NCBI RefSeq assembly: GCF_900105355.1
Contig: NZ_FNSC01000001.1
Span: forward strand, 3,534,001-3,598,000
Reading direction: 5' to 3'
Source of the DNA: Pseudomonas anguilliseptica
GTDB taxonomy: Bacteria; Pseudomonadota; Gammaproteobacteria; Pseudomonadales; Pseudomonadaceae
Length of the DNA stretch: 64,000 nt
Part shown: positions 1 to 9,436 of the stretch, in pieces
How positions within the stretch are numbered: position 1 is the first letter of the stretch
Layout of the letters: each line of letters opens with the position of its first letter
Program-made: the position numbers and the translations under genes
The notes under the pieces: model-generated
What the model was told of the DNA's origin: nothing
Seen by the model: the letters and a program-made list of their open reading frames with translations, nothing else
Database searches by the model: none

Positions 1-3000
1 TGGTGGACATGCAGCACCTGCTTAGCCTGAACAGCGAGCGCCAACTGGTGATGAGTTTCTACCAGCCGCTGACCCAGGGCGAGCAGCAGCTGCACTGCAA
101 GCTGTACCACGCCGACACGCCGCTGCCGCTGTCGGACGTGCTGCCGATTCTGGAAAACCTCGGTCTGCGCGTGCTCGGTGAGTTCCCTTACAAGCTGCGC
201 CGCGCCGATGGCCGCGAGTTCTGGATTCACGACTTCGCCTTCACCTATGCCGAAGGCCTGGATGTCGACATCCAGCAGCTCAACGACACCCTGCAGGGCG
301 CTTTCGTCAATATCGTCGGTGGCGCGGCGGAGAATGACGGTTTCAACCGTCTGGTGCTGATGGCCGCCATGCCGTGGCGCGACGTGGCGCTGCTGCGTGC
401 CTACGGCCGTTACCTCAAGCAGATTCGCCTGGGCTTCGACCTCAGCTACATCGCCAGCACCCTGGTCAACCACGCCGATATCGCCAAGGAACTGGTGCGC
501 CTGTTCAAGACGCGCTTCTACCTGGCGCGCAAACTTACCGTTGATGATCTGGAAGACAAGCAGCAGAAGCTCGAGCAGGCGATTCTCGCCGCGCTGGACA
601 ACGTTGCGGTGCTCAACGAAGACCGCATCCTGCGCCGCTACCTGGACTTGATCAAAGCCACCCTGCGCACCAACTTCTACCAGACCGATGCCAGTGGTGC
701 GCCGAAGAGCTACTTCAGCTTCAAACTCAACCCGCGGGCGATTCCAGATATTCCTCGACCGACGCCGAAGTTCGAAATCTTCGTCTACTCGCCGCGTGTT
801 GAAGGCGTGCACCTGCGCTTTGGTGACGTAGCCCGTGGTGGCCTGCGCTGGTCGGACCGTGAGGAAGACTTCCGCACCGAGGTGCTGGGCCTGGTCAAGG
901 CGCAGCAGGTGAAAAACGCGGTCATCGTACCGATGGGCGCCAAGGGCGGCTTTATTCCACGGCGACTGCCGGTCGGCGGCACCCGTGATGATGTGCTGGC
1001 CGAGGGCATTGCCTGCTACCGGATATTCATCAGCGGCCTGCTGGATATCACCGACAACCTGAAAGACGGCGCCGTGGTGCCCCCGCAGAACGTGGTGCGT
1101 CACGATGGCGACGATCCGTATCTGGTGGTGGCGGCCGACAAAGGCACCGCGACCTTCTCCGATATCGCCAACGGCATTGCTGCCGAATACGGCTTCTGGC
1201 TGGACGATGCCTTCGCCTCGGGCGGCTCGGCGGGTTATGACCACAAAGGCATGGGCATCACCGCCAAGGGCGGCTGGGTTTCGGTACAGCGCCACTTCCG
1301 TGAACGTGGCATCGACGTGCAGAAGGACAATGTCACCGTAATCGGTATCGGCGATATGGCCGGCGACGTATTCGGTAACGGTCTGCTGCTCTCGGAAAGT
1401 CTGCAGCTGGTCGCGGCCTTCAACCACATGCACATCTTTATCGACCCCAACCCGGATGCGGCGAAGAGCTTTGTTGAGCGTCAGCGCCTGTTCGATCTGC
1501 CGCGCTCCAGCTGGGCCGATTACGATGCCAAGCTGATTTCCGCCGGCGGCGGGATCTTCCTGCGCAGTGCCAAGAGCATCGCCATCAGCCCGCAGATGAA
1601 AGAGCGCTTCGATATCAGCGCTGACAAGCTGGCGCCTAACGAACTGCTGAACGCCTTGCTCAAGGCTCCGGTGGATCTGTTGTGGAACGGCGGCATCGGC
1701 ACCTACGTGAAATCCAGCAAGGAAAGCCACGCCGATGTCGGCGACAAGGCCAACGACCTGCTGCGCGTAGACGGTCGCGAACTGCGTGCCAAGGTAGTGG
1801 GTGAGGGCGGTAACCTTGGCATGACCCAGCTGGGTCGCGTCGAGTACGGCCTCAATGGCGGCAAGAGCAACACCGACTTTATCGACAATGCCGGTGGTGT
1901 GGACTGCTCCGACCATGAGGTCAACATCAAGATTCTGCTCGGCGAAATCGTCGGCGCTGGCGACATGACCGGCAAGCAGCGCAACAAGCTGCTGGTGGAA
2001 ATGACCGATGCGGTGGGTGGCCTGGTGCTGGGCAACAACTACAAGCAGACCCAGGCACTGTCACTGGCTGAGCGCCGTGCGCGTGAGCGGGTAGGTGAGT
2101 ACAAACGTCTGATGAGTGCTCTGGAAACCGCCGGCAAGCTGGACCGCGCCCTGGAGTTCCTGCCCACCGACGACGAGCTCAATGAGCGCGCCGCCAACGG
2201 TCTGGGCCTGACTCGTCCGGAGCTGTCGGTGCTGATCTCCTACAGCAAGATCGACCTCAAGGAATCGCTACTGAAATCCCTGGTGCCGGATGACGAATAC
2301 CTGGCGCGGGAAATGGAAACCGCCTTCCCGCCGTTGCTGGCGAAGAAGTTCGGTGAGCCGATGCGTCGGCATCGCCTCAAGCGCGAAATCGTCAGCACGC
2401 AGATCGCCAACGATCTGGTCAACCATATGGGCATCACCTTCGTGCAGCGCCTGAAGGAGTCCACCGGCATGAGCGCGGCGAATGTTGCCGGCGCCTATGT
2501 GATCGTGCGTGATCTGTTCCGTCTGCCGCACTGGTGGCAGCAGATCGAGGCGCTGGACTACAAGGTGCCTGCCGAACTGCAACTGCAGTTGATGGACGAG
2601 CTGATGCGTCTGGGCCGCCGCGCTACCCGCTGGTTCCTGCGCAGCCGCCGCAACGAGCAGGACGCGGCCCGCGATGTGGCGCATTTTGCGCCGCGCATCG
2701 AGGCACTGGTTGGCCGACTCGACGAATTGCTCGAAGGCCCGGCCCGTGAACAGTGGCTGGCGCGCTTCCAGGGGTATGTCGAAGCCGGCGTGCCGGAAGA
2801 GCTGGCGCGTGTGGTCGCCGGCACCAGCCATCTGTACACCCTGTTGCCGATCATCGAAGCGTCGGACGTGACCGGACAGGAACCGGATCGCGTAGCAGCG
2901 GCGTACTTTGCCATCGGCGGGTCGCTGGAGCTGTCCTGGTACCTGCAGCAGATCACCAGCTTGCCGGTGGAAAACAACTGGCAAGCACTGGCCCGTGAAG

Positions 3001-3233
3001 CCTTCCGTGATGATCTGGACTGGCAGCAACGCGCCATCACCGTGTCGGTACTGCAAATGGCCGAAGGCCCGGCAGATATCGAAGAGCGGGTCGGCGTGTG
3101 GCTGGACCAGCACCGCCGTTTGGTAGATCGCTGGAAGGTCATGCTCGGCGAGCTGCGTGCGGCCACCAACACCGATTACGCCATGTATGCTGTGGCTAAC
3201 CGCGAGTTGATGGACCTGGCGCAAAGCGCCTGA
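1..3233 (+). CDS. gdhB: NAD-specific glutamate dehydrogenase, 3' part (5' end outside window)
   Basis: Oxidative deamination of glutamate to 2-oxoglutarate with NAD+ by the very large (about 180 kDa) bacterial GDH. The visible 1076 residues are open at the window edge. The family is about 1600 residues, so roughly the N-terminal third (ACT-like regulatory region) is missing. The catalytic GDH core is recognisable: RGGLRWSDR near residue 279, GAKGGF near 313, and the Rossmann stretch IGIGDMAGDVFGNG near 449. A long helical C-terminal domain follows and ends about residue 1076 in a normal stop. Catabolic glutamate/arginine use is the expected role. No start can be assigned because the frame is already open at base 1. 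Confidence 0.95.
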   Translation, partial: VDMQHLLSLNSERQLVMSFYQPLTQGEQQLHCKLYHADTPLPLSDVLPILENLGLRVLGEFPYKLRRADGREFWIHDFAFTYAEGLDVDIQQLNDTLQGAFVNIVGGAAENDGFNRLVLMAAMPWRDVALLRAYGRYLKQIRLGFDLSYIASTLVNHADIAKELVRLFKTRFYLARKLTVDDLEDKQQKLEQAILAALDNVAVLNEDRILRRYLDLIKATLRTNFYQTDASGAPKSYFSFKLNPRAIPDIPRPTPKFEIFVYSPRVEGVHLRFGDVARGGLRWSDREEDFRTEVLGLVKAQQVKNAVIVPMGAKGGFIPRRLPVGGTRDDVLAEGIACYRIFISGLLDITDNLKDGAVVPPQNVVRHDGDDPYLVVAADKGTATFSDIANGIAAEYGFWLDDAFASGGSAGYDHKGMGITAKGGWVSVQRHFRERGIDVQKDNVTVIGIGDMAGDVFGNGLLLSESLQLVAAFNHMHIFIDPNPDAAKSFVERQRLFDLPRSSWADYDAKLISAGGGIFLRSAKSIAISPQMKERFDISADKLAPNELLNALLKAPVDLLWNGGIGTYVKSSKESHADVGDKANDLLRVDGRELRAKVVGEGGNLGMTQLGRVEYGLNGGKSNTDFIDNAGGVDCSDHEVNIKILLGEIVGAGDMTGKQRNKLLVEMTDAVGGLVLGNNYKQTQALSLAERRARERVGEYKRLMSALETAGKLDRALEFLPTDDELNERAANGLGLTRPELSVLISYSKIDLKESLLKSLVPDDEYLAREMETAFPPLLAKKFGEPMRRHRLKREIVSTQIANDLVNHMGITFVQRLKESTGMSAANVAGAYVIVRDLFRLPHWWQQIEALDYKVPAELQLQLMDELMRLGRRATRWFLRSRRNEQDAARDVAHFAPRIEALVGRLDELLEGPAREQWLARFQGYVEAGVPEELARVVAGTSHLYTLLPIIEASDVTGQEPDRVAAAYFAIGGSLELSWYLQQITSLPVENNWQALAREAFRDDLDWQQRAITVSVLQMAEGPADIEERVGVWLDQHRRLVDRWKVMLGELRAATNTDYAMYAVANRELMDLAQSA

Positions 3234-3235
3234 TA

Positions 3236-3307
3236 GAAACAGCGCAGGCCGGACCTGCGCTGTTTCCGCCCTAATAAAAAGCCCCGCCAAGTGCGGGGCT
3301 TTTTATT
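3236..3307. terminator. Two consecutive hairpins, the second a bidirectional intrinsic terminator
   Basis: Directly after the gdhB stop there is a perfect 13-bp stem (3236-3248 with 3254-3266). A perfect 15-bp stem follows (3273-3287 with 3293-3307) whose GC core is flanked by A5 on the left and T5 on the right, so it can terminate transcription from either side. It separates gdhB from the convergent pyrC-rnt pair. Confidence 0.85.
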
Positions 3308-3345
3308 GGGGCAGATCTGGTGTCGGTGAAATTACGTTTGTTCTA

Positions 3346-3600
3346 GATCTAGCGAGCTAGAGTCCTGTAGGCGCTACGTTAGTAACAGCCTCCGGCTGGT
3401 CAAAACAGACGAGAAATGCAGCGAAGCGAAGTAACAGCCGCAGGCTGGCCCGAAGGGTGAGCATAGCGAATCAAGCGGAGTGTACTTTTGTACATGAGCA
3501 TTACTCGTTTCACTCGCCCTTCGGGTCGCACTGACGCGCGTTAGCCATAGTGGCTTGCCGAGTCTGTTTTTAACGCCGCAGGGCCGACGCGCAGCAGATC
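3346..3600. repeat. Concentric imperfect palindrome (about 169 bp) in an intergenic repeat
   Basis: No gene is present here. Three inverted-repeat pairs share one centre near 3487: 3402-3410 with 3562-3570 (9 bp), 3449-3461 with 3513-3525 (12 of 13), and 3481-3485 with 3490-3494 around a T4 loop. The outside flanks (3346-3362 and 3575-3600) recur in inverted orientation at 36170-36223. This looks like a MITE- or REP-like Pseudomonas intergenic element. The exact family is not identified. Confidence 0.6.
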
Positions 3601-3616
3601 GTTGTCTTGCACCTAC

Positions 3617-4291
3617 TTAGTCGTCGAAATCCATCCAACCGCCCATCTCCTTCCAGCGATTGACGATGCCGCAGAACAGCTCGGCGGTCTTCTCGGTGTC
3701 GTAACGGGCCGAATGTGCTTCCTTGCCGTCGAAATCGATGCCAGCAGCCTGGCAGGCCTTGGCCAATACGGTCTGACCATAGGCGAGGCCGGCCAGGGTG
3801 GCAGTGTCGAAGCTGGAGAACGGATGGAACGGGTTGCGTTTGATGCCGCAGCGCGCCACGGCCGCATTGAGGAAACCCAGGTCGAAGCTGCTGTTATGCC
3901 CGACCAGAATTGCCCGTTTGCAGCTGTTCGCTTTCAGCGACTTGCGCAGGCCCTTGAAGATCTCGCCGAGGGCATGCTCTTCACTCACCGCCATGCGCAA
4001 TGGGTGATCAAGTTTGATGCCGGTGAAGTCCAGCGCGGCCTGCTCGATATTCGCGCCTTCGAATGGCTCGATGCGGAAGAAGTGGGTGTGCTCCGGATAG
4101 AGAAAACCGCCTTCATCCATGCCGATGGTGGTGGCAGCAATTTCCAGCAGAGCATCGGTGGCGCAGTTGAAGCCACCGGTTTCCACGTCCACGACTACCG
4201 GCAGGTAGCCACGAAAGCGTGCCGCCATTGGGTGGCGCGGGCCGGAGTGGCTGCCGCTTTCAGCTTCGTCGTCGTACAGGTCTTCACTCAC
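3617..4291 (-). CDS. rnt: Ribonuclease T
   Basis: 3'-5' exoribonuclease that trims the 3' ends of tRNA and other stable RNAs, including CCA end turnover. 224 residues, usual family size with a slightly longer N-terminus. The DEDDh catalytic set is intact: D35 and E37 in VVDVETGG, D137 in [10 protein letters not shown], and H193/D198 in AHSARYDTE. Its ATG overlaps the pyrC stop by 4 bp (ATGA), so the two are translationally coupled with pyrC first. Confidence 0.96.
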   Translation of the reverse strand: MSEDLYDDEAESGSHSGPRHPMAARFRGYLPVVVDVETGGFNCATDALLEIAATTIGMDEGGFLYPEHTHFFRIEPFEGANIEQAALDFTGIKLDHPLRMAVSEEHALGEIFKGLRKSLKANSCKRAILVGHNSSFDLGFLNAAVARCGIKRNPFHPFSSFDTATLAGLAYGQTVLAKACQAAGIDFDGKEAHSARYDTEKTAELFCGIVNRWKEMGGWMDFDD

Positions 4292-5334
4292 GCTTGGCGC
4301 TCCAGCAGACGCCAGCGCAGGGTTTCACCGGCGCGCAGCGGGATAACGGTTTGCTCGCCCAGCGGCAGGCTGGCAGGTGCGGTCCAGTCTTCACGCACCA
4401 GGGTGATGCTGTCGCTGTTGCGCGGCAGGCCGTAGAAGTCCGGACCGTTCAGACTGGCGAAGGCTTCCAGCTTGTCCAGCGCGTTGCGCTGCTCGAAGGC
4501 TTCGGCATACAGCTCGATGGCCGCATAGGCGGTGTAGCAACCGGCGCAGCCGCAGGCGGCTTCCTTGGCATGCTTGGCGTGCGGCGCCGAGTCGGTGCCG
4601 AGGAAGAACTTTACATTGCCGCTGGTGGCCGCATCCAGCAGAGCGTCCTGGTGGGTGTTGCGCTTGAGAATCGGCAGGCAATAGAAGTGCGGGCGAATAC
4701 CACCCACCAGCATATGGTTGCGGTTGTAAAGCAGGTGATGGGCGGTGATGGTGGCGCCGACGTTGGCCGAAGCGCCTTGCACAAACTCCACCGCATCACG
4801 GGTGGTGATGTGCTCGAACACCACTTTAAGGGGCGGGAAGCGCTCGACCACCCGGCTCAGGTGCTCGCCGATAAAGATCTTCTCACGATCGAATACATCG
4901 ATCTCGCTGCGTGTCACTTCACCGTGTACCAGCAGCGGCAGGCCGACTTCGGCCATGGCTTCGAGCACCGGGAAAATTTTGTCGATGCTGGTTACGCCAG
5001 AATCGGAGTTGGTCGTCGCGCCGGCTGGGTAGAGCTTGGCCGCATGCACAAAGCCCGAGGCTTTGGCCGTGCGCACATCGTCAGGCTGGGTCAGGTCGGT
5101 GAGGTACAGCACCATCAGCGGCTCGAAGCGGCTACCAGCAGGGCGGGCATTGAGAATGCGCTGGCGATAGGCATCGGCTTCGCTGGCGTTGCGTACCGGC
5201 GGCACCAGGTTGGGCATGATGATGGCGCGGCCAAAGGTGCGGGCTACATCGGCGACGGTATGCGGCAGAACGCCACCGTCGCGCAGGTGGATGTGCCAGT
5301 CGTCGGGACGCAGCAGGGTAAGGCGGTCAGTCAT
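4288..5334 (-). CDS. pyrC: Dihydroorotase (class II, PyrC type)
   Basis: Interconverts N-carbamoyl-L-aspartate and L-dihydroorotate in de novo pyrimidine synthesis, using a binuclear zinc site in a TIM barrel. 348 residues, normal for the E. coli PyrC type. Visible ligands are H14 and H16 ([10 protein letters not shown]), the carboxylated-lysine candidate K100 (AAKLYPAG), the histidines in LLVHGEV and EHITT, and the catalytic Asp in GTDSAPH. It is followed by rnt with an ATGA overlap. Confidence 0.96.
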   Translation of the reverse strand: MTDRLTLLRPDDWHIHLRDGGVLPHTVADVARTFGRAIIMPNLVPPVRNASEADAYRQRILNARPAGSRFEPLMVLYLTDLTQPDDVRTAKASGFVHAAKLYPAGATTNSDSGVTSIDKIFPVLEAMAEVGLPLLVHGEVTRSEIDVFDREKIFIGEHLSRVVERFPPLKVVFEHITTRDAVEFVQGASANVGATITAHHLLYNRNHMLVGGIRPHFYCLPILKRNTHQDALLDAATSGNVKFFLGTDSAPHAKHAKEAACGCAGCYTAYAAIELYAEAFEQRNALDKLEAFASLNGPDFYGLPRNSDSITLVREDWTAPASLPLGEQTVIPLRAGETLRWRLLERQA

Positions 5335-5479
5335 GGAAGCTTCCAGGCGGGCAAAACGTGGCGAGAATGCTACCGGAAAAGCCCCGTGGCAGCACGCTGA
5401 AAGCGGGCGCGGCAGGTAAAGCTGACTGAAGGCGGGATTGATTTATGGCCCGACCTATAGAAGAGGCATAAAGCGCTGC

Positions 5480-5506
5480 TCAAGTTTTTCGCCGTGGCAC
5501 CGATAG
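5480..5506 (+). promoter_or_regulatory. Candidate sigma-28 (FliA) promoter for motY
   Basis: TCAAGTTT (5480-5487), 11 bp, then ACCGATAG (5499-5506). The FliA consensus is TAAAGTTT-N11-GCCGATAA, so the -35 matches 7 of 8, the -10 matches 6 of 8, and the spacing is exact. It lies 33 bp upstream of the motY start. Motor genes of this class are typically FliA-controlled, which fits. Confidence 0.7.
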
Positions 5507-5539
5507 ACAGAGGGTAAGCCGTATTCCCTGGAGTCTGTC

Positions 5540-6463
5540 GTGCGCCCTTATTCACTCGCGGTGCTTTGCCTGCTGGCAAGCCAGCCCGTCCTGGCCATCA
5601 GCTTCCAGACTCGTCTGGAGAAGATCGAGTGGCAGGTAGAGGGCGATCAGTTCGAGTGCCGATTGTCGCAACCCATTACCGATTTCGGTTCGGGGGTGTT
5701 TGTACGGCGGGCGGGAGAACAGGTCACCTTCAGCCTGAAAGCCCGTGAGCGCTGGCTGGGTGCCGGTAATGCCACCTTGCTGGCGGCGGCGGCGCCCTGG
5801 CAACCGGGGCGCGGTGATATCAATCTGGGTTCGGTCAGTGTGGTGCCGGCCGAGGTGCTGTTCAACAGCTCCCAGGAGCAAGGTACGCGCTTGCTAACCG
5901 GTCTGCTGGAAGGTCGTAGCCCCTTGGTACGGCACCGTGCGGCGATGGGCGGTGACGCGGTTGAGGTGCGTCTGCTGCCGGCCAAATTCAACAAGGCCTA
6001 CAACGAGTACCTGGATTGCACGGCCAAGCTGTTGCCGGTGAGTTTTGATCAGGTGCGCAAGAGCCAGGTCGGCTTTCCGGGTGGTGGGGTGGCGCTGGAA
6101 CCGCTGGCCCAGGCCAAGCTGGATATCATTTTGAGCTTTCTCAAGGCCGACCCCAGCGTCAATCGCATCCAGCTCGATGGTCATGCGGATAACAGCGGCA
6201 ATCGTCTGACCAATCGCGACCTATCGCGCCGCCGTGCGTTGGCGGTGATGGAGTACCTCAAGGCCAACGGCATTCCTGCCGAGCAGATCACCATGCGCTT
6301 TCACGGTGAACGCTACCCGGTGGCACCAAACAGCAATGAAGCCAATCGGGCGAAGAATCGTCGGGTCACCATTCTGCTAGATCGGGTGCCAGAAGCGGCA
6401 GAGTCGCCTGCGCCGGCAATGGATCCCGCACCTGCTGCTGCGGAGCCAGCGACTACCTCCTAG
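5540..6463 (+). CDS. motY: MotY-like flagellar stator-associated OmpA-family protein
   Basis: Predicted periplasmic peptidoglycan-binding protein that helps anchor the sodium/proton stators around the flagellar motor. 307 residues: signal peptide (cleavage probably after ...QPVLA), a MotY-type N-terminal domain (about 20-165), a C-terminal OmpA domain (about 180-290; [31 protein letters not shown]), and an Ala/Pro-rich tail. The GTG at 5540 is chosen because a TGGAG Shine-Dalgarno lies 7 bp upstream and the signal peptide starts there. The identification rests on the two-domain layout, the position between pyrC and argG (the place of motY in P. aeruginosa, from memory), and the sigma-28-like promoter. 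Confidence 0.82.
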   Translation: MRPYSLAVLCLLASQPVLAISFQTRLEKIEWQVEGDQFECRLSQPITDFGSGVFVRRAGEQVTFSLKARERWLGAGNATLLAAAAPWQPGRGDINLGSVSVVPAEVLFNSSQEQGTRLLTGLLEGRSPLVRHRAAMGGDAVEVRLLPAKFNKAYNEYLDCTAKLLPVSFDQVRKSQVGFPGGGVALEPLAQAKLDIILSFLKADPSVNRIQLDGHADNSGNRLTNRDLSRRRALAVMEYLKANGIPAEQITMRFHGERYPVAPNSNEANRAKNRRVTILLDRVPEAAESPAPAMDPAPAAAEPATTS

Positions 6464-6594
6464 CACCTGCTATTCGTCTGTTGTCCAACAATTATCCGTC
6501 GCTTGGTCGTCACAAGCTGTCGCGCCTCTGTGAATCAGACGGCATGGGCAGTAGAATCGTCGGTTTTCCCGCACAACCCCGTGGAGTTGATGGC

Positions 6595-7812
6595 ATGGCC
6601 GACGTAAACAAGGTAGTCCTGGCATATTCCGGTGGCCTGGACACTTCGGTGATTCTCAAGTGGCTGCAAGATACCTATAACTGCGAAGTGGTGACCTTCA
6701 CTGCTGACCTCGGCCAGGGTGAGGAAGTCGAGCCGGCCCGTGCCAAGGCCCAGGCCATGGGCGTCAAGGAAATCTACATCGACGACCTGCGCGAAGAATT
6801 CGTGCGTGATTTCGTCTACCCGATGTTCCGCGCCAACACCGTCTACGAAGGCGAGTACCTGCTGGGCACCTCCATTGCCCGTCCGCTGATCGCCAAGCGC
6901 CTGATCGAAATCGCCAACGAGACTGGTGCTGACGCCATCTCCCATGGCGCCACCGGCAAGGGCAACGACCAGGTACGTTTCGAGCTGGGCGCCTACGCGC
7001 TCAAGCCCGGCGTAAAAGTCATCGCCCCATGGCGCGAGTGGGATTTGCTGTCGCGCGAGAAGCTGATGGACTACGCCGAGAAGCACGCCATCCCAATCGA
7101 GCGTCACGGCAAGAAGAAGTCGCCGTACTCCATGGATGCCAACCTGCTGCACATCTCCTACGAAGGCGGCGTGCTGGAAGACACCTGGACCGAGCACGAA
7201 GAAGACATGTGGCGTTGGACCAAGTCGCCAGAAGCCGCGCCGGATACCCCGACCTATATCGAGCTGACCTACCGCGCCGGTGACATTGTCGCCATCGACG
7301 GCAAGGCCATGAGCCCGGCCACCGTACTGGCTGAGCTGAACCGCATCGGTGGTGAGAACGGTATCGGTCGTCTGGACATCGTCGAGAACCGTTTCGTTGG
7401 CATGAAATCCCGTGGCTGCTACGAGACTCCTGGCGGCACCATCATGCTCAAGGGCCACCGCGCCATCGAGTCGATCACCCTGGATCGCGAAGTTGCCCAC
7501 CTGAAAGACGAGCTGATGCCGAAATACGCCAGCCTGATCTACAACGGCTTCTGGTGGAGCCCAGAGCGTCTGATGCTGCAACAGATGATCGACGCGTCCC
7601 AGGTCAATGTGAACGGCGTGGTGCGCATGAAGTTGTACAAGGGCAACGTGATCATCACCGGTCGCAAGTCTGATGACTCGCTGTTTGACGCCAATATCGC
7701 CACTTTCGAAGAAGATGGCGGCGCTTACAACCAGGCTGACGCTGGTGGCTTTATCAAGCTCAACGCTTTGCGCATGCGCATCGCCGCGGGCAAAGGGCGC
7801 AAGATGCTCTGA
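6595..7812 (+). CDS. argG: Argininosuccinate synthase
   Basis: ATP-dependent condensation of citrulline and aspartate to argininosuccinate, the penultimate step of arginine synthesis. 405 residues, normal length. The N-terminal PP-loop AYSGGLDTS (residues 10-18) binds [18 protein letters not shown] and the C-terminal GRKSDDSLF are family hallmarks. The frame is open upstream to 6481, but the ATG at 6595 is preferred: GGAG lies 8 bp upstream and the conserved [13 protein letters not shown] begins immediately. Confidence 0.97.
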   Translation: MADVNKVVLAYSGGLDTSVILKWLQDTYNCEVVTFTADLGQGEEVEPARAKAQAMGVKEIYIDDLREEFVRDFVYPMFRANTVYEGEYLLGTSIARPLIAKRLIEIANETGADAISHGATGKGNDQVRFELGAYALKPGVKVIAPWREWDLLSREKLMDYAEKHAIPIERHGKKKSPYSMDANLLHISYEGGVLEDTWTEHEEDMWRWTKSPEAAPDTPTYIELTYRAGDIVAIDGKAMSPATVLAELNRIGGENGIGRLDIVENRFVGMKSRGCYETPGGTIMLKGHRAIESITLDREVAHLKDELMPKYASLIYNGFWWSPERLMLQQMIDASQVNVNGVVRMKLYKGNVIITGRKSDDSLFDANIATFEEDGGAYNQADAGGFIKLNALRMRIAAGKGRKML

Positions 7813-7837
7813 TAGACTTGAGCGCCTGAGCCACACC

Positions 7838-7862
7838 AAACCCCGGCCATAAGCCGGGGTTT
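7838..7862 (+). terminator. argG terminator
   Basis: Perfect 10-bp stem, 7838-7847 with 7853-7862, around a CATAA loop and ending in TTT, 25 bp after the argG stop. Confidence 0.75.
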
Positions 7863-7906
7863 GCATTTATAAGCCCGCAAGATGGGCAACGATGAGGAGA
7901 TACCTG

Positions 7907-8299
7907 ATGAGACTGCTGCATACCATGCTGCGCGTCGGCGATATGGATAAATCCATTGCGTTCTACACCGAAGTGCTGGGCATGACCCTGCTACGTCGCA
8001 AGGACTACCCCGAAGGGCAGTTCACCCTGGCATTCGTTGGCTACGGTGACGAGGCGCACAACAGCGTGATCGAGTTTACCCACAACTGGGGCGTGGACAG
8101 CTACGAATTGGGCACCGGCTATGGCCATATCGCTTTGGAAGTCGCGGATGTGTACAAGGCCTGTGAAGACATCCGTACTCGCGGCGGCAAGATCACCCGC
8201 GAGCCGGGGCCGATGAAACACGGCACCAGCATTCTGGCGTTTGTTGAAGACCCGGACGGTTACAAGATCGAGTTGTTGTCGCCTTCGCGAGCTGACTGA
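7907..8299 (+). CDS. gloA: Lactoylglutathione lyase (glyoxalase I)
   Basis: Isomerises the methylglyoxal-glutathione hemithioacetal to S-lactoylglutathione. 130 residues with two beta-alpha-beta-beta-beta halves. All four metal ligands fall exactly at the E. coli GloA positions: H5, E56, H74, E122. The length indicates the short, Ni-activated class. The ATG at 7907 is chosen over the in-frame 7892 start because GAGGAGA lies at 7894-7900. A strong hairpin follows. Confidence 0.96.
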   Translation: MRLLHTMLRVGDMDKSIAFYTEVLGMTLLRRKDYPEGQFTLAFVGYGDEAHNSVIEFTHNWGVDSYELGTGYGHIALEVADVYKACEDIRTRGGKITREPGPMKHGTSILAFVEDPDGYKIELLSPSRAD

Positions 8300-8322
8300 C
8301 AGCTGCTGATGGCTAAAGATGC

Positions 8323-8360
8323 GCAACGAAAAGCCCCGCAGAAGCGGGGCTTTTCGTTGC
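8323..8360. terminator. Bidirectional terminator between gloA and the small acidic gene
   Basis: Perfect 17-bp stem (8323-8339 with 8344-8360), AGAA loop, with AACGAAAA on the left and TTTTCGTT on the right. It serves the two convergent genes. Confidence 0.85.
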
Positions 8361-8368
8361 GGGCGGGC

Positions 8369-8548
8369 TTAGAGGTCGAAGTCGTATTCGGCCAATTGCT
8401 TGTGCAAGCGGCGCTCTTCGAGGAAGTTGTCGATGATGCGGCGCTTGGTCAGGTTGGTCTTGGCAACCTCTACCGGCGCCTCGGTGTTATCCGCTTCTTC
8501 GGCAACAAAGTCTTCGTCGAGCTCAAGTTCTTCTTTATCAGTGCTCAT
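8369..8548 (-). CDS. Small acidic conserved protein (PA3496 family)
   Basis: 59 residues: a very acidic N-terminal half (TDKEELELDEDF...) and a basic/amphipathic C-terminal half (TKRRIIDNFLEERRLHKQL). No signal peptide or membrane segment is visible. The ATG at 8548 has TGGAG about 8 bp upstream; a longer in-frame start lacks this. A short gene of this type lies next to nth in Pseudomonas and, as I recall, is named the PA3496 family putative envelope integrity protein. No biochemical function can be read from the sequence. Confidence 0.75.
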   Translation of the reverse strand: MSTDKEELELDEDFVAEEADNTEAPVEVAKTNLTKRRIIDNFLEERRLHKQLAEYDFDL

Positions 8549-8584
8549 AGATTCACTCCAGGCTACCAGGGCCATTCAGCTGCT

Positions 8585-8708
8585 GTGAAAACTACTGCGC
8601 TCGGCCATGCTGCGTTGGAAACCGGCTCACACTGCTCATTTACAGCTCGTAAACTCCGCGTGTTCGCCTATTTCCGCCTTGCCTGACCTTCGCTCGCTAC
8701 GTTTTCAC
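8585..8708. repeat. Intergenic inverted-repeat element (about 124 bp)
   Basis: The gap 8549-8797 has no gene. It holds an element bounded by inverted GTGAAAAC (8585-8592) and GTTTTCAC (8701-8708), with further partly matched arms inside (TACTGCGCTCG against CGCTCGCTAC). From memory, similar sequences occur dispersed in Pseudomonas intergenic regions. Confidence 0.5.
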
Positions 8709-8750
8709 ACAACCTGATTTGCGCACCTTATAGCGACAAAACCTGGGCGG

Positions 8751-8790
8751 GTAAAAAAGATTTTTTCAATCAGCTTATTGAGCTGCTGAA
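8751..8790 (-). terminator. Possible terminator of the rsx-nth operon
   Basis: On the minus strand, just after the nth stop, an imperfect stem (8765-8790) is followed by a run of T (plus-strand A-run 8753-8758). The stem is short, so confidence is moderate. Confidence 0.45.
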
Positions 8791-8797
8791 TAGCGGC

Positions 8798-9436
8798 TCA
8801 ATCGTCGGAGGTTTTCTGTTTGTATTCGCACAGATCTTCGATGCGGCAGCTGCCGCAGCGCGGCTTGCGCGCCTGACACACATAGCGGCCATGCAGGATC
8901 AGCCAGTGGTGTGAGTCGAGGAGAAATTCCTTGGGCACAAACTTCATCAGCTTCTTTTCCACCTCCAGCACGTTCTTGCCAGGGGCGATGCCGGTGCGGT
9001 TGCTGACGCGGAAGATGTGAGTGTCCACCGCCATCGCCAACTGGCGGAACGCGGTGTTGAGCACCACGTTGGCGGTCTTGCGTCCAACCCCGGGCAGCGC
9101 TTCGAGGTCTTCGCGGTTGTCTGGCACCTGGCTGCCATGTTTCTCGATCAGGATGCGGCAGGCCTCGATGACGTTCTTCGCCTTGCTGTTGTACAGGCCG
9201 ATGGTCTTGATGTATTGGCTCAGTCCCTCCACGCCTAGGGCGTAGATCGCCTCCGGGGTATTGGCCACCGGGAACAGCTTGGCGGTGGCCTTGTTGACGC
9301 TGACATCGGTGGCCTGGGCGGACAGGGTGACCGCTACCAGCAGCTCGAAGGGCGTGCTGTAGGCCAGTTCGGTCTTCGGCTCGGGGTTGTCTTCATGCAG
9401 GCGGCGGAAGATCTCGTAGCGCTTGGCGGCGTTCAC
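8798..9436 (-). CDS. nth: Endonuclease III
   Basis: Bifunctional DNA glycosylase/AP lyase removing oxidised pyrimidines. 212 residues. The helix-hairpin-helix [12 protein letters not shown] carries the catalytic K120, D138 follows in AVDTH, and the [4Fe-4S] cysteines are C187, C194, C197 and C203, all at the canonical positions. Its start overlaps the rsxE stop by 4 bp, so it is the last gene of the rsx operon, as in other gammaproteobacteria. Confidence 0.97.
   Translation of the reverse strand: MNAAKRYEIFRRLHEDNPEPKTELAYSTPFELLVAVTLSAQATDVSVNKATAKLFPVANTPEAIYALGVEGLSQYIKTIGLYNSKAKNVIEACRILIEKHGSQVPDNREDLEALPGVGRKTANVVLNTAFRQLAMAVDTHIFRVSNRTGIAPGKNVLEVEKKLMKFVPKEFLLDSHHWLILHGRYVCQARKPRCGSCRIEDLCEYKQKTSDD

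Noticed and set aside
6481..6594. Upstream start for argG adding 38 residues
   Set aside because: No ribosome-binding site, and the extra residues are not part of the conserved protein; GGAG precedes the ATG at 6595.
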